NCBI GenBank assembly: GCA_015062005.1
Contig: SUVL01000001.1
Span: forward strand, 1-64,000
Origin: Akkermansiaceae bacterium
GTDB lineage: Bacteria; Verrucomicrobiota; Verrucomicrobiia; Verrucomicrobiales; Akkermansiaceae
Length of the DNA stretch: 64,000 nt
Direction: 5' to 3'
Positions within the stretch are counted from its first letter, which is position 1. Every line of letters begins with the position of its first letter. Below the pieces are notes generated by a model, which ran no database searches, was not told where the DNA came from, and saw only the letters and a list, made by a program, of their open reading frames with translations. Shown piece after piece: positions 60,517 through 64,000 of this stretch. A program made the position numbers and the translations under genes.

Positions 60517-63120
60517 TTACTCCTGAGGAGCTTCGACCTCATCGGCAGGGGTGGAGTCGCCTTCCGGGGTTTCGGTGGCTTCCTCCTCGTCCTCGTCGTC
60601 ATCGGGGATGACGAGGGTGATTTCCTGGATGGATTCCTTGCCATCCAGCGTGATGAGCTTCACGCCCTGGGTGGCGCGGCCGGTCTCGCGGATGGTATCG
60701 ACCTTCATGCGGACGGACTGACCACCGGTGGTCATAATCATGAGTTCATCGGCATCCGTCACGGTGGTGGCGGAGACGACGCGGCCGGTCTTATCCGTGC
60801 AGTTCATTGTCTTGATACCGATACCACCGCGGCTCTGCGGGCGGTACTCATCGAAGGGCGTGCGCTTGCCGAGGCCATTCTCAGAAACCACGAGGAGGTT
60901 GGCATCCTGCTGCACCACGGCCAGGGCCACCACGTAGTCGCCCTCGCGCAGCTTGATACCGCGCACACCGATAGTGTTGCGGCCCTGGGCGCGCATATCG
61001 CTCTCGCTGAAGCGGATGCTCATGCCATCGTGCGTGACGAGCACCACTTCATCCGAGCCGGAGGTGAGGGCAGCATTCACGAGCGTGTTGCCTTCCTCCA
61101 GGTTGATGGCGATGATACCGGCCTTGCGGTAGTTCACGAAATCGTTGAGGGCGGTCTTCTTCACGGTGCCATCCTTGGTGGCGAACACCACGTTGCCGGA
61201 ATCCTCCGCGAAGGTGATATCCTTGCCATCCTCGCTCACGCGGCGCTCCAGGCGCAGAATGGCGGCGATGCGCTCATCCGCCTGCATATCCAGCAGGTTC
61301 TTGATGGAGCGGCCCTGGGCGCTGCGGGCGGCCTCGTCAATCTCGTACACGCGCTCCACGTACACACGGCCGGTATTCGTGAAGAACATGATGTAGTCAT
61401 GATTCTGGGCGGCGAAGAGGTGCTCCACGAAGTCGTTGGCATCCTTCTTGCTCTTGGTCGTGGCGGCCTTGATACCCTTGCCGCCGCGGGCCTGCAGGCG
61501 GTACTCATCCGAGTTCGTGCGCTTGATGTAGCCGCTGTGCGTGATGGTCACAATCATGGAATCGTTCGGGATGAGGTCCTCGATGGCCATATCGCCCTCG
61601 AACGGGATGATGTGGGTCATGCGCGGGGTGGCATACTTCTCCTTGATGACACGCAGCTCGTCCTTCACGATACCGAGCACGCGGCTCTCATTGGCCAGGA
61701 TGTCCAGGTAGTCCTCGATGAGCTCCAGCAGCTTCTTGTACTCGTCGGAAATCTTGTCGTTTTCCAGAGCAGTGAGCTGGTAGAGGCGGAGTTCCAGAAT
61801 GGCATTCACCTGGCGCTCGGTGAAGATGTACTTATCCCCCTGCACGGAGGGCTGGCTGTGGATGAGGATACCGAGGCCGCGGGCCAGCTCCACCGGGAAG
61901 CTGAACTGCATGAGTCGGTTGCGGGCGTCCTCGCGGTTCTTCGAGTCGCGGATGATGCGGATGAACTCATCCATGTTGGCCAGGGCGATGAGGTAAGCTT
62001 CCAACACCTCGGCGCGGTCCTCAGCCTTGCGGAGCAGGAACTTCGTGCGGCGCACCACCACCTCGCGGCGGTGCTCCACGTAGAAGTTGATGGCATCCTT
62101 CATGGTGAGCACCTTCGGGCGTCCCTCGTGAATAGCCAGCATGTTCACGGAGAAGGAAGTCTCCATGCTGGTGAGCTTGTAGAGCTGGTTGATGACCACC
62201 TGCGGGCGGGCATCGCGCTTCAGCTCAATCTCGATGTAGTCCGTCAGGTCGCGCATGCCGGCAATGTCGGTGATAATCTTATCACGCACCAGCTCGGCAA
62301 TGCGCTCCTGCAGCACGGCGCGGTTCACGCCGTAGGGCACATCGGAGATATGGATGAACTCGCGACCGTTCTCGTTGGTCACCACCTCCATCTTGCCACG
62401 CATGCGGACGCTGCCGCGACCGGTGCGGAAGTAGCTGTCAATCCCCTTGTAACCCAGCACATAGCCGCCGGTGGGGAAGTCCGGGCCCTTGATGTAGGCA
62501 CGCAGAGCCTCACTGGTGATGAGGGGATTATCGATATAGGCGCAGATGCCGTCCACCACTTCACCCAGGTTGTGCGGGGCCATGTTGGTAGCCATACCCA
62601 CGGCAATACCCGTGCCGCCGTTCACCAGCAGGTTCGGGAAAGCGGAGGGGAACACCACGGGCTCCGTGAGGCGGTTATCATAGTTCGGTTGGAAATCCAC
62701 CGTATCCTTGTCCAGATCATCCATCAGGGCCACACCCAGGTGGCTCAGCTTGGCCTCGGTGTATCGCATGGCTGCGGGCGGGTCGCCTTCCGGCGTACCG
62801 AAGTTACCCTGCCCCTGCACCAGGATGTCGCGCATGTTCCAGGGCTGGGCCATGGTCACCAGCGTGCCGTAGGCAGACTGGTCACCGTGCGGGTGGTAGT
62901 TACCGATGGTGTCACCCACGATTTTACCGCACTTGATTGTGCCCTTGCTGGGCACCAGGCCAAGCTCATGCATGGCGTAGAGCACGCGGCGCTGGGAGGG
63001 CTTGAGACCGTCGCGGGCGTCCGGCAGGGCGCGGGAGATAATCACCGACATGGAGTAGTCCAGGAAGCTGCGGGAAACCTCCTCGGCCACGTCTACCGGG
63101 CGAATTCTTGTTTCACTCAT
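60517..63120 (-). CDS. gyrA: DNA gyrase subunit A
   Basis: Breaks and rejoins DNA to introduce negative supercoils. The 867 residues have the catalytic Tyr120 (PPAAMRYTEAKL), the HPHGD region and a C-terminal beta-pinwheel with a GyrA box (QARGGKG). The protein closes with an acidic tail (DDDEDEEEATETPEGD). In the quinolone-determining region the sequence is HPHGDQSAYGTLV: the positions equal to E. coli Ser83 and Asp87 are Gln and Gly. It lies 25 nt after gyrB on the same strand, so the two form an operon. Confidence 0.97.
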   Translation of the reverse strand: MSETRIRPVDVAEEVSRSFLDYSMSVIISRALPDARDGLKPSQRRVLYAMHELGLVPSKGTIKCGKIVGDTIGNYHPHGDQSAYGTLVTMAQPWNMRDILVQGQGNFGTPEGDPPAAMRYTEAKLSHLGVALMDDLDKDTVDFQPNYDNRLTEPVVFPSAFPNLLVNGGTGIAVGMATNMAPHNLGEVVDGICAYIDNPLITSEALRAYIKGPDFPTGGYVLGYKGIDSYFRTGRGSVRMRGKMEVVTNENGREFIHISDVPYGVNRAVLQERIAELVRDKIITDIAGMRDLTDYIEIELKRDARPQVVINQLYKLTSMETSFSVNMLAIHEGRPKVLTMKDAINFYVEHRREVVVRRTKFLLRKAEDRAEVLEAYLIALANMDEFIRIIRDSKNREDARNRLMQFSFPVELARGLGILIHSQPSVQGDKYIFTERQVNAILELRLYQLTALENDKISDEYKKLLELIEDYLDILANESRVLGIVKDELRVIKEKYATPRMTHIIPFEGDMAIEDLIPNDSMIVTITHSGYIKRTNSDEYRLQARGGKGIKAATTKSKKDANDFVEHLFAAQNHDYIMFFTNTGRVYVERVYEIDEAARSAQGRSIKNLLDMQADERIAAILRLERRVSEDGKDITFAEDSGNVVFATKDGTVKKTALNDFVNYRKAGIIAINLEEGNTLVNAALTSGSDEVVLVTHDGMSIRFSESDMRAQGRNTIGVRGIKLREGDYVVALAVVQQDANLLVVSENGLGKRTPFDEYRPQSRGGIGIKTMNCTDKTGRVVSATTVTDADELMIMTTGGQSVRMKVDTIRETGRATQGVKLITLDGKESIQEITLVIPDDDEDEEEATETPEGDSTPADEVEAPQE

Positions 63121-63145
63121 AATTCAGTAAGAAATCGGTTAGGGG

Positions 63146-64000
63146 TTACACATCGAGGTTGCGGACGTTGAGGGCGTTGTCCTCAATGAAGCGGCGGCGG
63201 GGTTCCACCAGGTCACCCATGAGGATGGTGAACATCTTGTCCGCCTGCATAGCGTTGTCATCATCCAGGCGCACGCGGAGCAGCTCGCGCTTCTCCGGGT
63301 CCATGGTGGTGGCATACAGGTCCTTGGCGTCCATTTCACCCAGACCCTTGAATCGGGTGATGGTCACGCTGCGGCCGCCGATTTCCAGCACCTTGGACAG
63401 AATATCGCCCACAAAGAAGATGGGCGTGACGGTGTTGCGGGCGTTCTCCACCAGCTCGTACACCGGCTCATCGTCCGACAGCAGGCGGGCGGGGTCGATG
63501 CCGAGTTCCTCCAGGCGGGTCAGTACGCGGGTGATGGCCATGGCCTCGTGCAGCTCGTGCAGCAGGGCGCGGCGGCTGGGGCCCTCGCGCACCGGCAGCG
63601 GGTTGGCAGCCAGTTCTTCCTCGCTGGGCTCACCGAAGAGGAAGAGGTCGCGGTTCTCATCGGAGAAGGCGGTAAGCTCTTCCATGGACTGGAAGTACTT
63701 CACCTCCTCATCGTTGCCGCAGCGCACCTTCACCAGGTACTGCGGGAAAGCGCCATTGCCGGCGCGGTGGCGCAGCAGGTCCTTGAAGTCGCCGCCGTGC
63801 TGGGCCACGCTACCCTCGTACTTCTGCAGGTTGATGAGCGTCTCCAGAATCGCCATGAGCGAATCAGCGTCAAACTCACGGCTCTTGTCCGGGGTGCGCA
63901 GGGTCACATCACCGGCGCCCAGGGAGATGAGCTTGCGGTTCAGGGAAACCTCGTCCTGCACATACTGCTCCACCTTGCGGTGAATCACGCGGTACAGCGG
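63146..64000 (-). CDS. gyrB: DNA gyrase subunit B, 3' part
   Basis: ATPase subunit of gyrase. Only the C-terminal ~284 residues are in the window; the 5' part continues beyond 64000. The segment opens [14 protein letters not shown] and ends with the TOPRIM-following stretch [25 protein letters not shown] and [21 protein letters not shown], diagnostic of GyrB. The insertion of about 150 residues between these resembles longer GyrB forms. gyrA follows 25 nt after the stop. Confidence 0.95.
   Translation of the reverse strand, partial: PLYRVIHRKVEQYVQDEVSLNRKLISLGAGDVTLRTPDKSREFDADSLMAILETLINLQKYEGSVAQHGGDFKDLLRHRAGNGAFPQYLVKVRCGNDEEVKYFQSMEELTAFSDENRDLFLFGEPSEEELAANPLPVREGPSRRALLHELHEAMAITRVLTRLEELGIDPARLLSDDEPVYELVENARNTVTPIFFVGDILSKVLEIGGRSVTITRFKGLGEMDAKDLYATTMDPEKRELLRVRLDDDNAMQADKMFTILMGDLVEPRRRFIEDNALNVRNLDV

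Overview
The window is about 64 kb of a GC-rich bacterial chromosome, most likely from a Verrucomicrobiota member close to Akkermansia. Three things suggest this: a protein ending in a PEP-CTERM sorting signal with an RRRRK tail, a secreted GH109-type N-acetylgalactosaminidase of the mucin-degrading kind, and Gram-negative envelope genes (LpxR, LpxH-like, KdsD, LptF/G). Start codons rarely have Shine-Dalgarno sequences. Many genes start 6-14 nt after a good -10 box, so leaderless or nearly leaderless mRNAs seem common. The assignment rests on gene content only.

Layout. 0.2-9.8 kb: htpG, an OadA/PycB-type carboxyltransferase, shikimate kinase behind a half-length DapF-like protein, an lpxR-resB-ccsA operon, ybeY-tadA. 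9.9-15.5 kb: a GNAT enzyme, a tightly overlapping operon usp-ymdB-tcdA-trmH-lpxH, and hup. 15.5-16.5 kb: a Y1 (HUH) transposase between long inverted repeats. 16.4-23.7 kb: bioD, a 55-aa CdaR-like stub, cdaA, an LptF/G permease, metH, a lone nuoA. 23.8-24.2 kb: tandem tRNA-like remnants next to tRNA-Pro. 24.3-32.1 kb: argC, a sigma-54 response regulator, a membrane protein, xseB-dxs-TPR-recO. 32.1-32.7 kb: an array of short perfect palindromes. 32.8-40.0 kb: rpsF, kdsD, efp, a Sel1-repeat protein, gtrA, an outer-membrane protein, a YcxB-like protein. 40.0-40.7 kb: AT-rich, no gene. 40.7-46.2 kb: a ferredoxin-type membrane protein, rlmH, a parvulin, aroA, dnaG. 46.2-52.9 kb: one 1879-aa DUF4011/SF1 helicase-nuclease bracketed by inverted copies of a repeat. 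52.9-64 kb: tRNA-Leu, a membrane protein, GH109, a serine protease with PEP-CTERM tail, gyrA and the 3' part of gyrB.

Most genes are housekeeping: cofactor and amino-acid synthesis, envelope biogenesis, RNA modification, replication and c-di-AMP signalling. The accessory content is carried by several families of small palindromic elements. One is a 211-bp MITE-like element with terminal inverted repeats and a 10-bp target duplication. Another is a modular hairpin family that shares its end sequence with the transposase element and with the repeats bracketing the large helicase. That helicase cassette, and the palindrome array at 32.2-32.65 kb, are the best candidates for undescribed biology.
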